The notes below the pieces were generated by a model. That model was given only the letters and a program-made list of their open reading frames with translations. It made no database searches and had not been told where the DNA came from. A program made the position numbers and the translations under genes. 64,000 nucleotides of DNA from Limimaricola hongkongensis DSM 17492 (GTDB lineage Bacteria; Pseudomonadota; Alphaproteobacteria; Rhodobacterales; Rhodobacteraceae): the NCBI RefSeq assembly GCF_000600975.2, contig NZ_CM002675.1, positions 21,338 through 85,337 on the forward strand, written 5' to 3'. Positions 42,385-52,983 of the stretch are shown in pieces. Position 1 is the stretch's first letter. Each line of letters begins with the position of its first letter.

Positions 42385-43814
42385 GACCGGTCCCGGCCTC
42401 CGGCCGGAGGGAGCACCGCCTTCAGCCGGTGCAGCGCGATGCGTTCGACCTGTCGGCAGGCCTCGGCAAATTCGGTGTCGCGGTCGCTGTCCACGCGCGC
42501 CTCGAAGGTCGAAAGGATGCCCGCCTTGTCGTGGTCGCGCACGGCGATGATGAAGGGAAAGCCGAATTTCGCGACATAGGCGTCGTTGAGTTCGGTAAAG
42601 CGCGCGCGTTCCGCATCGGTGAGCGCGTCGAGACCGGCGCTGGCCTGTTCGGCGGTGCTCTCGGCGGTCAGCCGCTTGGCCGCCGCCAGCTTGCCCGCGA
42701 GATCGGGGTGCGCGGTGAGCACGCCGAGCCGCTCGTCCGGCGTGGCCGAGCGGAAGGCGCGGGCGAGCGCGTTGTGCAGCCCTGTCGCCGTGTCATGGGC
42801 GGGCCCGAGTTCGAGGTCATGCGCGCGCTCGGCGATCCATGCCGAATGCTCGAAGATGCCGCCGAAGCGGGAGACGAAGGTGTCGCGCTCCATCTCCGAG
42901 GGGCGTTCGCGCGCCACCGGCGGGTGGGTCGCGGCCCAGTGCTCGGCGATCTGGAGCCGCGTGGCGAACCAAACGCCTTCGTGGCGGCGGACGTAATCGA
43001 GAAAGCGTTTGAGCGCCTGCGCCCGTCCGGGCCGCCCGACGAGCCGGCAATGCAGGCCGATCGACATCATTTTCGGTGCGCCCTCGACGCCCTCTTCGTA
43101 GAGGCAGTCGAAGCTGTCCTTGAGATAGGCGAAGAACTGGTCGCCCGAGTTGAAGCCCTGCGGCGTGGCGAAGCGCATGTCGTTGGCGTCGAGCGTGTAG
43201 GGCACGATGAGCTGGTCCCGATCCCCGAAGCGCGACCAGTAGGGCAGGTCGTCGGCATAGGTGTCGGCGGCATAGGCGAAGCTGCCCTGCTCGGCCACGA
43301 GCCGGACGGTGTTGTCGGACGACCGGCCCGTGTACCAGCCGCGCGGGGCCTCGCCCACCACCTCGGTGTGCAGGCGGATCGCCTCCTCCATGTCGGCGCG
43401 CTCATGCGCCTCGTCGGCGTCCTTGTACTCGATCCATTTCAGGCCGTGAGATGCGATCTCCCAGTCCGCGTCTTTCATCGCCGCGACCTGTTCGGGGCTG
43501 CGCGCCAGCGCGGTGGCGACGCCGTAGACGGTGACGGGCAGATCCCTGAGCATCCGGTGCAGCCGCCAGAACCCGGCACGGGCGCCGTATTCGTAGATCG
43601 ATTCCATGTTCCAGTGGCGCTGCCCCGGCCACTGGGCGGCGCCGACGATCTCGGACAGGAACGCCTCGGAGCCCGCATCGCCGTGCAGCACGTTGTTTTC
43701 GCCGCCCTCTTCGTAATTGAGCACGATCTGCAGCGCGATCTTCGCGCCGCCGGGCCATTTCGGGTCGGGGGTCTCGGCGCCGTGGCCGATCATGTCGCGG
43801 GGATAGCGGTTCAA
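42381..43814 (-). CDS. puuE: Bifunctional allantoinase (PuuE) / OHCU decarboxylase (UraD)
   Basis: A 477-residue fusion. Residues 1 to about 305 are a polysaccharide-deacetylase-fold allantoinase of the PuuE type (NRYPRDMIGHGAETPDPKWPGGAKIALQIVLNYEEGGENN, HWNMESIYEYGARAGFWRL, EIASHGLKWIEY); residues about 310-477 are OHCU decarboxylase (FVSRFGGIFEHSAWIAERA with the catalytic His, then TAHPDLAGKL, LNDAYVAKFGFPFIIAVR). It thus turns OHCU into S-allantoin and opens the ring to allantoate. Such fusions are known in alphaproteobacteria. Upstream is the 238-bp divergent promoter region shared with the ureidoglycine aminohydrolase gene, in which I see no regulator site. Confidence 0.95.
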   Translation of the reverse strand: MNRYPRDMIGHGAETPDPKWPGGAKIALQIVLNYEEGGENNVLHGDAGSEAFLSEIVGAAQWPGQRHWNMESIYEYGARAGFWRLHRMLRDLPVTVYGVATALARSPEQVAAMKDADWEIASHGLKWIEYKDADEAHERADMEEAIRLHTEVVGEAPRGWYTGRSSDNTVRLVAEQGSFAYAADTYADDLPYWSRFGDRDQLIVPYTLDANDMRFATPQGFNSGDQFFAYLKDSFDCLYEEGVEGAPKMMSIGLHCRLVGRPGRAQALKRFLDYVRRHEGVWFATRLQIAEHWAATHPPVARERPSEMERDTFVSRFGGIFEHSAWIAERAHDLELGPAHDTATGLHNALARAFRSATPDERLGVLTAHPDLAGKLAAAKRLTAESTAEQASAGLDALTDAERARFTELNDAYVAKFGFPFIIAVRDHDKAGILSTFEARVDSDRDTEFAEACRQVERIALHRLKAVLPPAGGRDRS

Positions 43815-44052
43815 GTCGGGGTCTCCTTTGCTTGGGCGCAGCCTATCGCAGCGGCGCGGCGCGGATCATGCCAAATTATTTGAAGCTCCATCAGGCCGGA
43901 CCGGGAAGGGCAAGGGCCATGCACATCCGGGGCGGGCATTATCAAGCGCAGGCTGAAATACCTTGTCGCTGCCGGGGCCAAGACGGGCGGGGCGATCCGT
44001 GGAACACTGCGCCCCAGCCCGCCCAGAAGGACAACCCCCGGAAGGACACCCC

Positions 44053-44883
<831 letters not shown>

Positions 44884-45011
44884 GCCCGCCGGGGCGGCGA
44901 TGTCGCAAACGCCGCCCCGATGCGTCGCATCCATCCGCTCGGGCGGCGCGCGATCGTGGCACTTCGGGGGCGACGCCCTGCGCCCGACGCCCCCGCCCGA
45001 GGACCGCCCCG

Positions 45012-46266
45012 ATGACCCGATACTCCGCCTTTGCCGTGGTGAAGAACGCGCTGACCGGCCACACCGGCTGGCGCGCGCAATGGCCCGATGCCGAACCCAA
45101 GAAGCAATACGACGTCATCATCGTCGGCGCCGGCGGGCATGGGCTGGGCGCGGCCTATTACCTTGCCCGCGAACACGGCATCACCAATGTCGCGGTGATC
45201 GACAAGGGCTGGCTGGGCGGCGGCAACACCGGGCGCAACACCACCATCATCCGCTCGAATTACCTCTATGACGAAAGCGCCAAGCTCTATGACCACGCGC
45301 TCGACCTGTGGGACGGGCTGTCACAGGAGCTGAACTACAACGTCATGTTCTCGCGCCGGGGCGTGATGATGCTGGCGCATAACGTGCATGACGTGCAGAG
45401 CTTCCAGCGCCACGTGCATTCGAACCGGCTCAACGGCGTCGACAACCGCTGGCTGACGCCGGAGGAAGCGAAGGCGTTCTGCCCGCCGCTCAATATCTCG
45501 AAGGACGCGCGCTACCCGGTGATGGGCGCGGCGTTGCAGATGCGCGCCGGGACCGCGCGGCACGACGCGGTGGCGTGGGGCTACGCGCGGGCGGCGGCGG
45601 CGATGGGCGTCGATATCATCCAGAATTGCCCCGTGATCGCGATAAGGCGCGGGCCGGACGGGGCGGTGACGGGGGTCGATACCGCCAAGGGCTTCATCGG
45701 CGCCAAGAAGGTCGCGGTGTCGGCGGCGGGACACACATCCGTGGTGATGCAGAGCGCCGATGTGCGGATGCCGCTCGAAAGCTTTCCGTTGCAGGCGCTG
45801 GTGTCGGAGCCGGTCAAGCCGGTGTTCCCCTGCGTGGTGATGTCGAACACGGTGCACGCCTATATCAGCCAGTCCGACAAGGGCGAGCTGGTGATCGGGT
45901 CGGGCACGGATCAATACACCAGCTATAGCCAGCGCGGCGGGCTGCCGCTGATCGAGCATACGGTCGCGGCGATCTGCGAGGTGTTCCCGATCTTCAACCG
46001 GATGCGGATGCTGCGCAAATGGGGCGGCACGGTGGACGTGACGCCGGATCGCTCGGCGATCATCGGCAAGACGCCGGTGAAGAACCTCTTCGTCAATTGC
46101 GGCTGGGGCACGCGGGGGCTTCAAGGCGACGCCCGGCGCGGCGCATGTGCTGGCGCACACGGTGGCGACGGGCGAGCCGCACGCGCTCAACGCGCCCTTC
46201 ACGCTGGACCGCTTCCGCACGGGGCGGCTGATCGACGAGGCGGCGGCCGCCGCCGTCGCGCATTGA
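45012..46266 (+). pseudogene. soxB: Sarcosine oxidase beta subunit with a one-base frameshift near the 3' end
   Basis: Flavin subunit that oxidises sarcosine to glycine, formaldehyde and peroxide. Codons 1-367 give a normal SoxB: MTRYSAFAVVKNALTGHTGWR, FAD motif VGAGGHGLGAAYYLA (39-52), NTGRNTTIIRSNYLY. At 46110-46117 the reading ACGCGGGGG has one base too many, so NCGWGT continues as RGLQGD instead of the family's GGFKATPG. In the +1-corrected frame the rest ([33 protein letters not shown]...) is perfect to the stop at 46264-46266, giving 417 residues, the family length, and ending 9 bp before soxD. Without correction the last 50 or so residues are lost. Gene decay, slippage at the G run, or an error in the sequence are all possible. 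Confidence 0.85.
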
Positions 46267-46275
46267 GGTAAGAGA

Positions 46276-46575
46276 ATGCTGCTGATCCATTGCCCCTATT
46301 GCGACGAGACCCTGCCCGAGGCGGAGTTCGCCTATGCCGGCGAGGCGCATATCATCCGGCCCGCCGATCCCTCCACGCTGACGGACGAGGAGTGGCGCGA
46401 TTTCCTGTTCATCCGGTCGAACGCGCGGGGGCCGCATTATGAACGCTGGCGGCACGTGCATGGCTGCGCGCGGTTCTTCAACGCGGTGCGCGACACGGTG
46501 AGCGACCGGTTTCTTCTGACCTACAAGGCCGGGGAGAAGCGCCCCGATCTCGCATCATTGGGGGTGGCCGAATGA
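46276..46575 (+). CDS. soxD: Sarcosine oxidase delta subunit
   Basis: 99 residues. Small zinc-binding subunit of the heterotetrameric enzyme; ligands appear as CPYC (C6-x-x-C9) and H-V-H-G-C in the C-terminal half. Family phrases: PYCDETLPEAEFAYAGEAHI and FIRSNARGPHYERWRHVHGCARFFNAVRDTVSD. AGGTAAGAGA upstream. Its stop overlaps the ATG of soxA. Confidence 0.96.
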   Translation: MLLIHCPYCDETLPEAEFAYAGEAHIIRPADPSTLTDEEWRDFLFIRSNARGPHYERWRHVHGCARFFNAVRDTVSDRFLLTYKAGEKRPDLASLGVAE

Positions 46576-49565
46576 GCCGGTTCCGCTTGCCCGGCAAGGG
46601 CCGGGTGAACCACGCCGAAACGGTGCGGTTTTCCTTCGACGGCAAGGCGTATGAGGGGCTGCGCGGCGACACCGTCGCCTCGGCGCTTCTGGCGCATGGC
46701 ATCCACCTGATGGGCCGGTCGTTCAAGTATCATCGCCCGCGCGGGCCGGTGACCGCCGACAGCGCCGAGCCGAATGCGCTCATCGGCACCTCGCGCGGGC
46801 CGGGGCGGTTCGAGCCGAACACCCGCGCCACGGTGCAGGAGCTGCGGCAGGGGCTGGAGTGCGAAAGCCAGAACCGGCTCGGCTCGCTCGCCTTCGATCT
46901 GGGTGCCGTGAACGACGCGCTGCATCCGCTGTTCCCGGCGGGGTTCTACTACAAGACCTTCATGTGGCCGCGCAGCTTCTGGGACAGGCTCTACGAGCCG
47001 ATCATCCGCCGCGCCGCGGGGCTTGGCCGCGCGCCGTCGGAGGTCGATCCCGACATCTATGCCTCGCGCTATCTGCACACCGACCTGCTGGTGGTCGGGG
47101 CGGGGCCCTCGGGGCTGATGGCGGCGCTTGTGGCGGCGCGGGCGGGCGCGCGGGTGACGCTGGTGGACGAAAACCCGGAAATGGGCGGGGCGATCCTGTC
47201 CGATCCGGGCGTCGGGATCGACGGGCAACCGGCGTGGGACTGGCTGGCGCAGACGCTGGAGGAGCTGGCATCGCTCGGCGTGCGGCTGATGACCCGGACC
47301 ACGGCGATCGGCTACTACCACCAGAACATGATCGGGCTGTGCGAGAAGATCACCGATCACCTCGACACCATCCCCGATGGCGCGCCGCGCGAGCGGATGT
47401 GGCGGGTGCGGGCGACGCGGGTGGTGCTGGCGCAGGGCGCGCTGGAAAAGCCGCTGGTGTTTCATGGCAACGACCGGCCCGGCGTGATGCTGGCCGGGGC
47501 GGCGCAGAGCTATCTGCACCGCTGGGGCGTGCGCGTGGGCGACCGCGCCGTGATCGTCACATCGCATGACAGCGCCTATTTCACGGCGTTCGATCTGGCC
47601 GAGGCCGGGACCAAGGTGGTCGCCATCATCGACACCCGCGAAGCCCCGCCGGAGGCGCTGCGCGCCGAGGCGCGGGCGCGCGGGATCGAGCTGCTGGCGG
47701 GCCACACCGTCACCGGCACCAAGGGCCGCCTGCGCGTGGCCTCGGTCACCGTGAACCCGGTCGAGGCCGGGCGGATCGGCGATCCGCGGATGCTGCATTG
47801 CGACTGCCTGCTGATGTCGGGCGGCTGGACGCCGTCGCTGCATCTGTTTTCGCACACCAAGGCCAGCCTTGCCTGGGACGAGCAGAGCCGGACCTTCCTG
47901 CCCGGACGGATGACCGAGGAGTGCCACATCGCGGGCGCGGGGCGCGGGCTCTGGGGCTATCTCGATGCGCTGTCGGACGGGGCCGAGGCGGGGGCCGCGG
48001 CGGCGCGGGCGCTGGGGCAGGAGGCCGAGGCCCCGACCCCGGCGGTGGCCCATGACCGGGCTGGCACGGGCGAGAGCCACAAGGAGCTGCCGACCGACCG
48101 GACGTCGAGCCGCGTGCGCGCCTTCATCGATTTCCAGAACGACGTGACGGCCAAGGACATCCGGCTCGCGGTGCGCGAGGGCATGCGCTCGATCGAGCAT
48201 GTGAAGCGCTACACCACCAACGGCATGGCGACCGACCAGGGCAAGATGTCGAGCATCAACGGGCTGATGATCGCCGCCGACGCGGTCGGCAAGGCCCCGC
48301 CCGAGGTCGGGTTGACGACCTTCCGCCCGCCCTATACGCCCACGACCTTCGGCGCCTTCGCGGGCTATCACAAGGGCGCGACCTTCGAGGTGACGCGGGC
48401 CACGCCGATCGACGGCTGGGCCGAGGAAAACGGCGCGGTCTACGAGCCTGTCTCGCTGTGGCGCCGCGCGTGGTATTTCCCGCAAGGCGGCGAGGACATG
48501 GATCGGGCCGTGGCGCGCGAATGCCGCGCCACGCGCGAGGGCGTCGGCATCTTCGACGCCTCGACACTGGGCAAGATCGAGGTGGCGGGGCCCGACGCGG
48601 TCGAGTTCATGAACCGCATGTACACCAACCCGTGGACCAAGCTCGCGCCGGGGCGCTGCCGCTATGGCGTGCTGCTCGGCGAAGACGGCTATATCCGCGA
48701 CGACGGGGTGATCGGGCGGCTCGGGCCGGACCTGTTCCACGTCACCACGACGACCGGCGGGGCGGCGCGGGTGCTCAACATGATGGAGGATTACCTTCAG
48801 ACCGAATGGCCCGATCTCGACGTCTGGCTGACCTCGACCACCGAGCAATGGGCGACCGTGGCGCTCAACGGCCCGAAGGCGCGAAAGGTGCTGGAGGGGC
48901 TGGTCGAAGGGGCGGATATGTCCGCCGAGGCGATGCCGCACATGTCGGTGGCCGAATGCCGTGTCGCGGGCTTCAAGGCCCGGCTGTTCCGGCTGAGCTT
49001 CACCGGCGAGCTGGGCTTCGAGATCAACGTGCCCGCGCGGCATGGCCGGGCGCTGTGGGAGGCGCTGATGCAGGCGGGCCAGCCGCATGGCATCTGCGCC
49101 TATGGCACCGAGACGATGCATGTGCTGCGCGCCGAGAAGGGCTTCATCATCATCGGGCAGGACACCGATGGCACGGTCGCGCCCGAGGATGCGGGGCTGG
49201 GCTGGGCGATCGGCAAGAAGAAACCCGATTTCGTCGGCAAGCGGTCGCTGGCGCGGCCCGATCTCGTGGCGGAAGGGCGCAAGCAGCTCGTCGGCCTTCT
49301 GACCGAGGACGGCCATGTGAAGCTGGAGGAGGGCGCGCAGATCGTGTTCGACCCGGACCAGCCGAAACCGATGAAGATGGTGGGCCATGTCACGTCCTCC
49401 TATCACAGCGCCACGCTGGGCCGTTCCATCGCCATGGCGCTGATCGAGGGCGGGCGCGACCGGATGGGCGAGACGGTGCATGTGCCGATGCCGGATGGGG
49501 TGGTGCGCGCGAAGGTGACCTCGACCGCCTTCTACGACCCCGATGGCGACAGGCTGAAGCTTTGA
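46572..49565 (+). CDS. soxA: Sarcosine oxidase alpha subunit
   Basis: 997 residues, the usual size. An N-terminal 2Fe-2S-like domain (VRFSFDGKAYEGLRGDTVASALLAHGIHLMGRSFKYHRPRG) precedes an NAD-binding flavoprotein-like domain (VVGAGPSGLMAALVAAR, about 174-190) and a C-terminal glycine-cleavage T-like domain (from about 600) that binds tetrahydrofolate and makes methylene-THF from the sarcosine methyl. No frameshift was seen. Part of soxB-D-A-G. Confidence 0.96.
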   Translation: MSRFRLPGKGRVNHAETVRFSFDGKAYEGLRGDTVASALLAHGIHLMGRSFKYHRPRGPVTADSAEPNALIGTSRGPGRFEPNTRATVQELRQGLECESQNRLGSLAFDLGAVNDALHPLFPAGFYYKTFMWPRSFWDRLYEPIIRRAAGLGRAPSEVDPDIYASRYLHTDLLVVGAGPSGLMAALVAARAGARVTLVDENPEMGGAILSDPGVGIDGQPAWDWLAQTLEELASLGVRLMTRTTAIGYYHQNMIGLCEKITDHLDTIPDGAPRERMWRVRATRVVLAQGALEKPLVFHGNDRPGVMLAGAAQSYLHRWGVRVGDRAVIVTSHDSAYFTAFDLAEAGTKVVAIIDTREAPPEALRAEARARGIELLAGHTVTGTKGRLRVASVTVNPVEAGRIGDPRMLHCDCLLMSGGWTPSLHLFSHTKASLAWDEQSRTFLPGRMTEECHIAGAGRGLWGYLDALSDGAEAGAAAARALGQEAEAPTPAVAHDRAGTGESHKELPTDRTSSRVRAFIDFQNDVTAKDIRLAVREGMRSIEHVKRYTTNGMATDQGKMSSINGLMIAADAVGKAPPEVGLTTFRPPYTPTTFGAFAGYHKGATFEVTRATPIDGWAEENGAVYEPVSLWRRAWYFPQGGEDMDRAVARECRATREGVGIFDASTLGKIEVAGPDAVEFMNRMYTNPWTKLAPGRCRYGVLLGEDGYIRDDGVIGRLGPDLFHVTTTTGGAARVLNMMEDYLQTEWPDLDVWLTSTTEQWATVALNGPKARKVLEGLVEGADMSAEAMPHMSVAECRVAGFKARLFRLSFTGELGFEINVPARHGRALWEALMQAGQPHGICAYGTETMHVLRAEKGFIIIGQDTDGTVAPEDAGLGWAIGKKKPDFVGKRSLARPDLVAEGRKQLVGLLTEDGHVKLEEGAQIVFDPDQPKPMKMVGHVTSSYHSATLGRSIAMALIEGGRDRMGETVHVPMPDGVVRAKVTSTAFYDPDGDRLKL

Positions 49566-49576
49566 ACGAGGGCGCG

Positions 49577-50125
49577 ATGATGACCAGCCAGACACATGAT
49601 TTTGCCGCCGATGCGGGCGCGCGGGTGCGGGTCGAGGCACTGGCGCCGGTGGCGCGGTTCTCGCTTCGGGTGCGACAGCAGGGGCGCGCGGCGCTCGGGC
49701 GGGCGCTGGGGCTCGATCTGCCGGAGCGGGTGGGCGAGGTGGCGCGCGCGGGCGAACGCGCGGTCCTCTGTCTTGGCCCGGACGAATGGCTGATCCACGC
49801 GCCCGAGGCCGAAACCGACGCCATCGCGGCGGCGGGGGCGGAGGTCTATGCGGAGGCGCCGCACGCGCTGGTGGAGCTGTCCGACCGCGAGGTGAGCTTT
49901 GCCATCACCGGCCCGGCGGCGGCGGAATTGCTGTCGATCGGCTGCCCGCGCGACCTGGGCCGGCTGGCGCCGGGGCGGGCGGTGCGCACCGTGTTCGACA
50001 GCGCGCAGGTGGTGCTGTGGCGCGACGGGGCGGAGGCGTTCCGGGTCGATGTCTGGCGCAGCTTCGCGCCGCATGTCGGCGCGCTGCTCGATGCCGGGCG
50101 GGCGGAAATCGCCGCCGGGCTCTGA
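49577..50125 (+). CDS. soxG: Sarcosine oxidase gamma subunit
   Basis: 182 residues, a T-protein-like subunit that interacts with SoxA (VRVEALAPVARFSLRVRQQGRAALGRALGLDLP, LCLGPDEWLIHAP, VELSDREVSFAITGPAAAELLSIGCPRDL). Two adjacent ATG codons (49577, 49580) are possible starts. Eleven bases after the soxA stop; no folate genes (glyA, purU, folD) follow as they do in some sox operons. Confidence 0.92.
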   Translation: MMTSQTHDFAADAGARVRVEALAPVARFSLRVRQQGRAALGRALGLDLPERVGEVARAGERAVLCLGPDEWLIHAPEAETDAIAAAGAEVYAEAPHALVELSDREVSFAITGPAAAELLSIGCPRDLGRLAPGRAVRTVFDSAQVVLWRDGAEAFRVDVWRSFAPHVGALLDAGRAEIAAGL

Positions 50126-50204
50126 CGCGGCGACAGTCGCTCTTTCATCGAGGCGCCCGAGCCACCACATCCGTCCCGAAGGCCATCACGAGGGACAAAA
50201 AGCC

Positions 50205-50939
50205 ATGCTCAACAAGGTTCTGACGCGGCTCGGCATCGGCGGGGCGACGGTGGACGCGGTGCTCGACGATGACGAGATAGAGGTCGGCGGGCGGCTGCGC
50301 GCCGAGATCCGCATCAAAGGCGGCACGACCGCCCAGGAGATCCGCGCGGCCTCGCTCGAACTGGTGACGCGCTGTCTCGTGGAGGGGCCGGGCGACAGCA
50401 AGCTGCACAGCGACATCGTGCTCGCCGCGGGCGAGGTCGAGATCGGCACGGTCGCGCCGGGCGAGGAGATGTCGTTTCGGATCGAGATGCAGGTGCCGGC
50501 CTCGGCGCCGATCAGCATCGGCTCCACCCGCAGCTTTCTGCGCAGCCGGCTCGACGTGCCCGGCGCGGTCGATCCGCGCGATTCCGACGCGGTGACGATC
50601 CTGCCCGACCGCAGCATGTTGGCGGTGATCGAGGGCATCCAGAACGCCGGGTTCCGGCTCGCCGAGACCGAGGTGGAATACCAGCCGCGCCGCGATCCGC
50701 CCTTCGTGCAGGAGTTCGATTTCCGCCCGGCCAGCCTTGGCGATTTCGGCATCGAGGAGGTCGAGATCGCCTTTCGCCCGGTGCCCGGCGGGGTCGAGGT
50801 GCTGCTGACGGTCGACAATCGCGGCGGGGTCTTCCGCGCCGGGCGCGAACGCAGCGTGCGGCTGCGCGTCGACCACGCCGAGGCGGGACGGATCGACATG
50901 GCCGCCGAGCTGCGCCGGGTGATCGACCGGCTGCGCTGA
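50205..50939 (+). CDS. Spo0M-like arrestin-fold protein
   Basis: 244 residues of the SpoOM family (MLNKVLTRLGIGGATVDAVLDDDEIEVGG-x-LR, IKGGTTAQEIRAASLELVTRC, VPASAPISIGSTRSFLRSRLDVPGAVDPRDSD, then a C-terminal half of about 100 residues). In Bacillus Spo0M is an arrestin-like control protein; function in non-spore-formers is not known. AGGGACA before the ATG. 79 bp after soxG and followed by a strong hairpin, so it could be the last gene of the sox operon or be alone. Confidence 0.88.
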   Translation: MLNKVLTRLGIGGATVDAVLDDDEIEVGGRLRAEIRIKGGTTAQEIRAASLELVTRCLVEGPGDSKLHSDIVLAAGEVEIGTVAPGEEMSFRIEMQVPASAPISIGSTRSFLRSRLDVPGAVDPRDSDAVTILPDRSMLAVIEGIQNAGFRLAETEVEYQPRRDPPFVQEFDFRPASLGDFGIEEVEIAFRPVPGGVEVLLTVDNRGGVFRAGRERSVRLRVDHAEAGRIDMAAELRRVIDRLR

Positions 50940-50956
50940 CCCTCGCGCCCACCTGC

Positions 50957-50984
50957 GCGCCCGGCCCGTTCGCGGGCCGGGCGC
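50957..50984 (+). terminator. Strong hairpin after the Spo0M-like gene
   Basis: GCGCCCGGCCCG, loop TTCG, CGGGCCGGGCGC: a perfect 12-bp stem with a stable TTCG tetraloop, 17 bases after the stop. No T run. Confidence 0.65.
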
Positions 50985-51042
50985 CTTGCGCCGACGATCC
51001 CCCTTGCGCCGGGTCGCGGCCCCGCCTAACGTCGGGTCCGAA

Positions 51043-51128
51043 TCCGTTGGGGTGCCCCCGTCGAGGGGCTGAGAGGCGACTGCCGACCCATCGAACCTGA
51101 TCCGGTTAAGACCGGCGTAGGGAACGGA
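51043..51128 (+). ncRNA. TPP riboswitch (THI element)
   Basis: The conserved parts appear in order: GGGGTGCC, GGCTGAGAGG, ACCCATCGAACCTGATCCGG, TTAAGACCGGCGTAGGGAA. TCCGTT (51043-51048) and AACGGA (51123-51128) form helix P1. It ends 65 bp before thiD and should lower expression of the thi operon when thiamine diphosphate is plentiful, probably by masking the ribosome binding site, since no clear terminator follows. Confidence 0.95.
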
Positions 51129-51193
51129 GACAGGGTCGACAGGTGGCGTGTCCACCCGTGCTTTGTCCGTGCCCCCGCCGGGGGAGTGTGACG

Positions 51194-51994
51194 ATGCGCA
51201 AGACAACGGCCCTGACCATCGCCGGAAGCGACAGCGGCGGCGGTGCGGGCATCCAGGCCGATCTCAAGAGCTTTGCCGCCTTCGGCGTTTACGGCACCTC
51301 CGCGATCACGGCGATCACCGCCCAGAACACGCGCGGCGTGTTCGGCGTGTCGCCCGTGCCGCCCGGGATGATCGCGGCGCAGATCGCCGCCGTGCGCGGC
51401 GACATCCCCCCCGACGCGATCAAGATCGGCATGCTCGGCGATGCCGCCACCATCGAGGCGGTGGCGGGCGCGCTCGACGGCCATGCCGGGCCGGTCGTGC
51501 TCGACCCGGTGATGGTGGCGAAATCGGGCGATGCGCTCCTCGCTGATGAGGCGGTGGCGGCGCTGACGGCCCTGATGTTGCCGCGCGCGACGATCCTGAC
51601 GCCGAACCTGCCCGAAGCGGCGCGGCTTCTCGGGACCGACATGGCGCGCACCCCCGAAGAGACCGTGGCCCAGGGGCGGGCGCTCCTCGATCTCGGGCCG
51701 GGCGCGGTGCTGATGAAGGGCGGTCACGCGGCGGGGCCGGTCTGCACCGACCGGCTGGTGACGCGCGACGGCGTGACCGAGGTGTCGGTCCCGCGCATCG
51801 ACACGCCGCACACCCATGGCACCGGCTGTTCGCTGTCGGCGGCGCTCGCCGCCCTTCTCGCGCGCGGGGAGGCGCCGCCAGAGGCGCTGGTCTGCGCGCA
51901 GGCGTGGCTTTGCGATGCGATCCGGGCGGGGCGCAGCCTCGGGATCGGCGGCGGGCAGGGGCCGGTGGATCATTTCCACGCGGGTGTCGCATGA
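51194..51994 (+). CDS. thiD: Hydroxymethylpyrimidine/phosphomethylpyrimidine kinase
   Basis: 266 residues. Ribokinase-fold enzyme phosphorylating HMP and HMP-P to HMP-PP. Motifs: [41 protein letters not shown] at the N-terminus, [30 protein letters not shown] and the catalytic [15 protein letters not shown]. Start ATG 51194, a little after GGGGGAG. First gene under the TPP riboswitch; overlaps thiO by 4 bp. Confidence 0.96.
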   Translation: MRKTTALTIAGSDSGGGAGIQADLKSFAAFGVYGTSAITAITAQNTRGVFGVSPVPPGMIAAQIAAVRGDIPPDAIKIGMLGDAATIEAVAGALDGHAGPVVLDPVMVAKSGDALLADEAVAALTALMLPRATILTPNLPEAARLLGTDMARTPEETVAQGRALLDLGPGAVLMKGGHAAGPVCTDRLVTRDGVTEVSVPRIDTPHTHGTGCSLSAALAALLARGEAPPEALVCAQAWLCDAIRAGRSLGIGGGQGPVDHFHAGVA

Positions 51995-52983
51995 CCGAGC
52001 TCGTGATCGGCGCGGGCGTGATGGGGCTGTGCGTGGCGGCCGAGCTGTCGGCGCGGGGCCGCGCGGTGACGGTGATCGACCGCGAGGAGGGCGCGGGCCC
52101 GCATCATTGCTCGTGGTGGGCGGGCGGCATGCTGGCCCCCGATTGCGAGGGCGAGACCGCCGAGGAGCCGGTGGTCCGCCTTGGCCGCGCGGCGGCGGAT
52201 TGGTGGGCGGCGCAGGGCGCGCAGGTGACGCGGGCCGGCACGCTGGTCGCCGCCCTGCCGCGCGATCGCGCGGAGCTTGCGCGGTTTGCCCGGCGGGTGC
52301 CGGGCGAGACGCTCGACGCGGAAGCGTTCGACGCGCTGGAACCGGCGCTTGCGGGGCGCGGGCTACGCGGCATGTTCGTCGCAGACGAGGCGCATCTCGA
52401 CCCGCGCGCGGCGATCACGGGGCTGCGCGCAAGGCTCGCGGCGCGCGGCGTGACGTTCGAGCGCGGCGAGGGCCGGGTCGGGCAGATCGCCGGGGGCCGG
52501 GTGATCGACTGCCGGGGGCTGGCCGCGCGCGACGTGCTGCCGGATCTGCGCGGGGTGCGCGGCGAAATGGCGGTGCTGCGCGCGCCCGACATCGTGCTGA
52601 CCCGGCCCGTGCGGCTGCTGCATCCGCGCTTTCCGCTTTATGTCGTGCCGCGCGGGGACGGCATCTTCATGCTCGGCGCGACCCAGATCGAAAGCGCCGG
52701 GCGCGGGCCCGCGACGCTGCGCTCGGTGGTGGAGCTTCTGAGCGCGGCCTATGCGCTGCATCCGGGTTTCGGCGAGGCCGAGCTGCTGGAGATCGGCGCC
52801 GATGCGCGCCCCGCCTTTCCCGACAACCTGCCGCGCATCCGCAGGCGCGGCGCAACGATCCACGTCAACGGGCTGTTCCGCCACGGTTTCCTGCTCGCGC
52901 CAGCGCTGGCGCGGCAGCTGGCGGGCTGGCTCTGCGATGGCAACAAACCGGAGCTATGCGATGAAGATCACGGTGAATGGTGA
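51991..52983 (+). CDS. thiO: Glycine oxidase ThiO
   Basis: 330-residue FAD enzyme that makes the glycine imine used for the thiazole ring. DAO fold: ELVIGAGVMGLCVAAELSARG, HHCSWWAGGMLAPDCEGETAEEPVVRLGRAAADWWA, and the closing VNGLFRHGFLLAPALARQLAGWL. The protein is slightly shorter than Bacillus ThiO. Overlaps thiS by 23 bp. Confidence 0.93.
   Translation: MTELVIGAGVMGLCVAAELSARGRAVTVIDREEGAGPHHCSWWAGGMLAPDCEGETAEEPVVRLGRAAADWWAAQGAQVTRAGTLVAALPRDRAELARFARRVPGETLDAEAFDALEPALAGRGLRGMFVADEAHLDPRAAITGLRARLAARGVTFERGEGRVGQIAGGRVIDCRGLAARDVLPDLRGVRGEMAVLRAPDIVLTRPVRLLHPRFPLYVVPRGDGIFMLGATQIESAGRGPATLRSVVELLSAAYALHPGFGEAELLEIGADARPAFPDNLPRIRRRGATIHVNGLFRHGFLLAPALARQLAGWLCDGNKPELCDEDHGEW

Noticed and set aside
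45012..46271. soxB ending at 46271 as an intact gene with an altered C-terminus
   Set aside because: The shifted tail is Arg/Gly/Ala-rich nonsense, while the +1 frame restores the conserved end exactly.
46521..49640. A 1039-codon frame antisense to soxA
   Set aside because: Same GC artefact; soxA on the plus strand has all family motifs over its full length.
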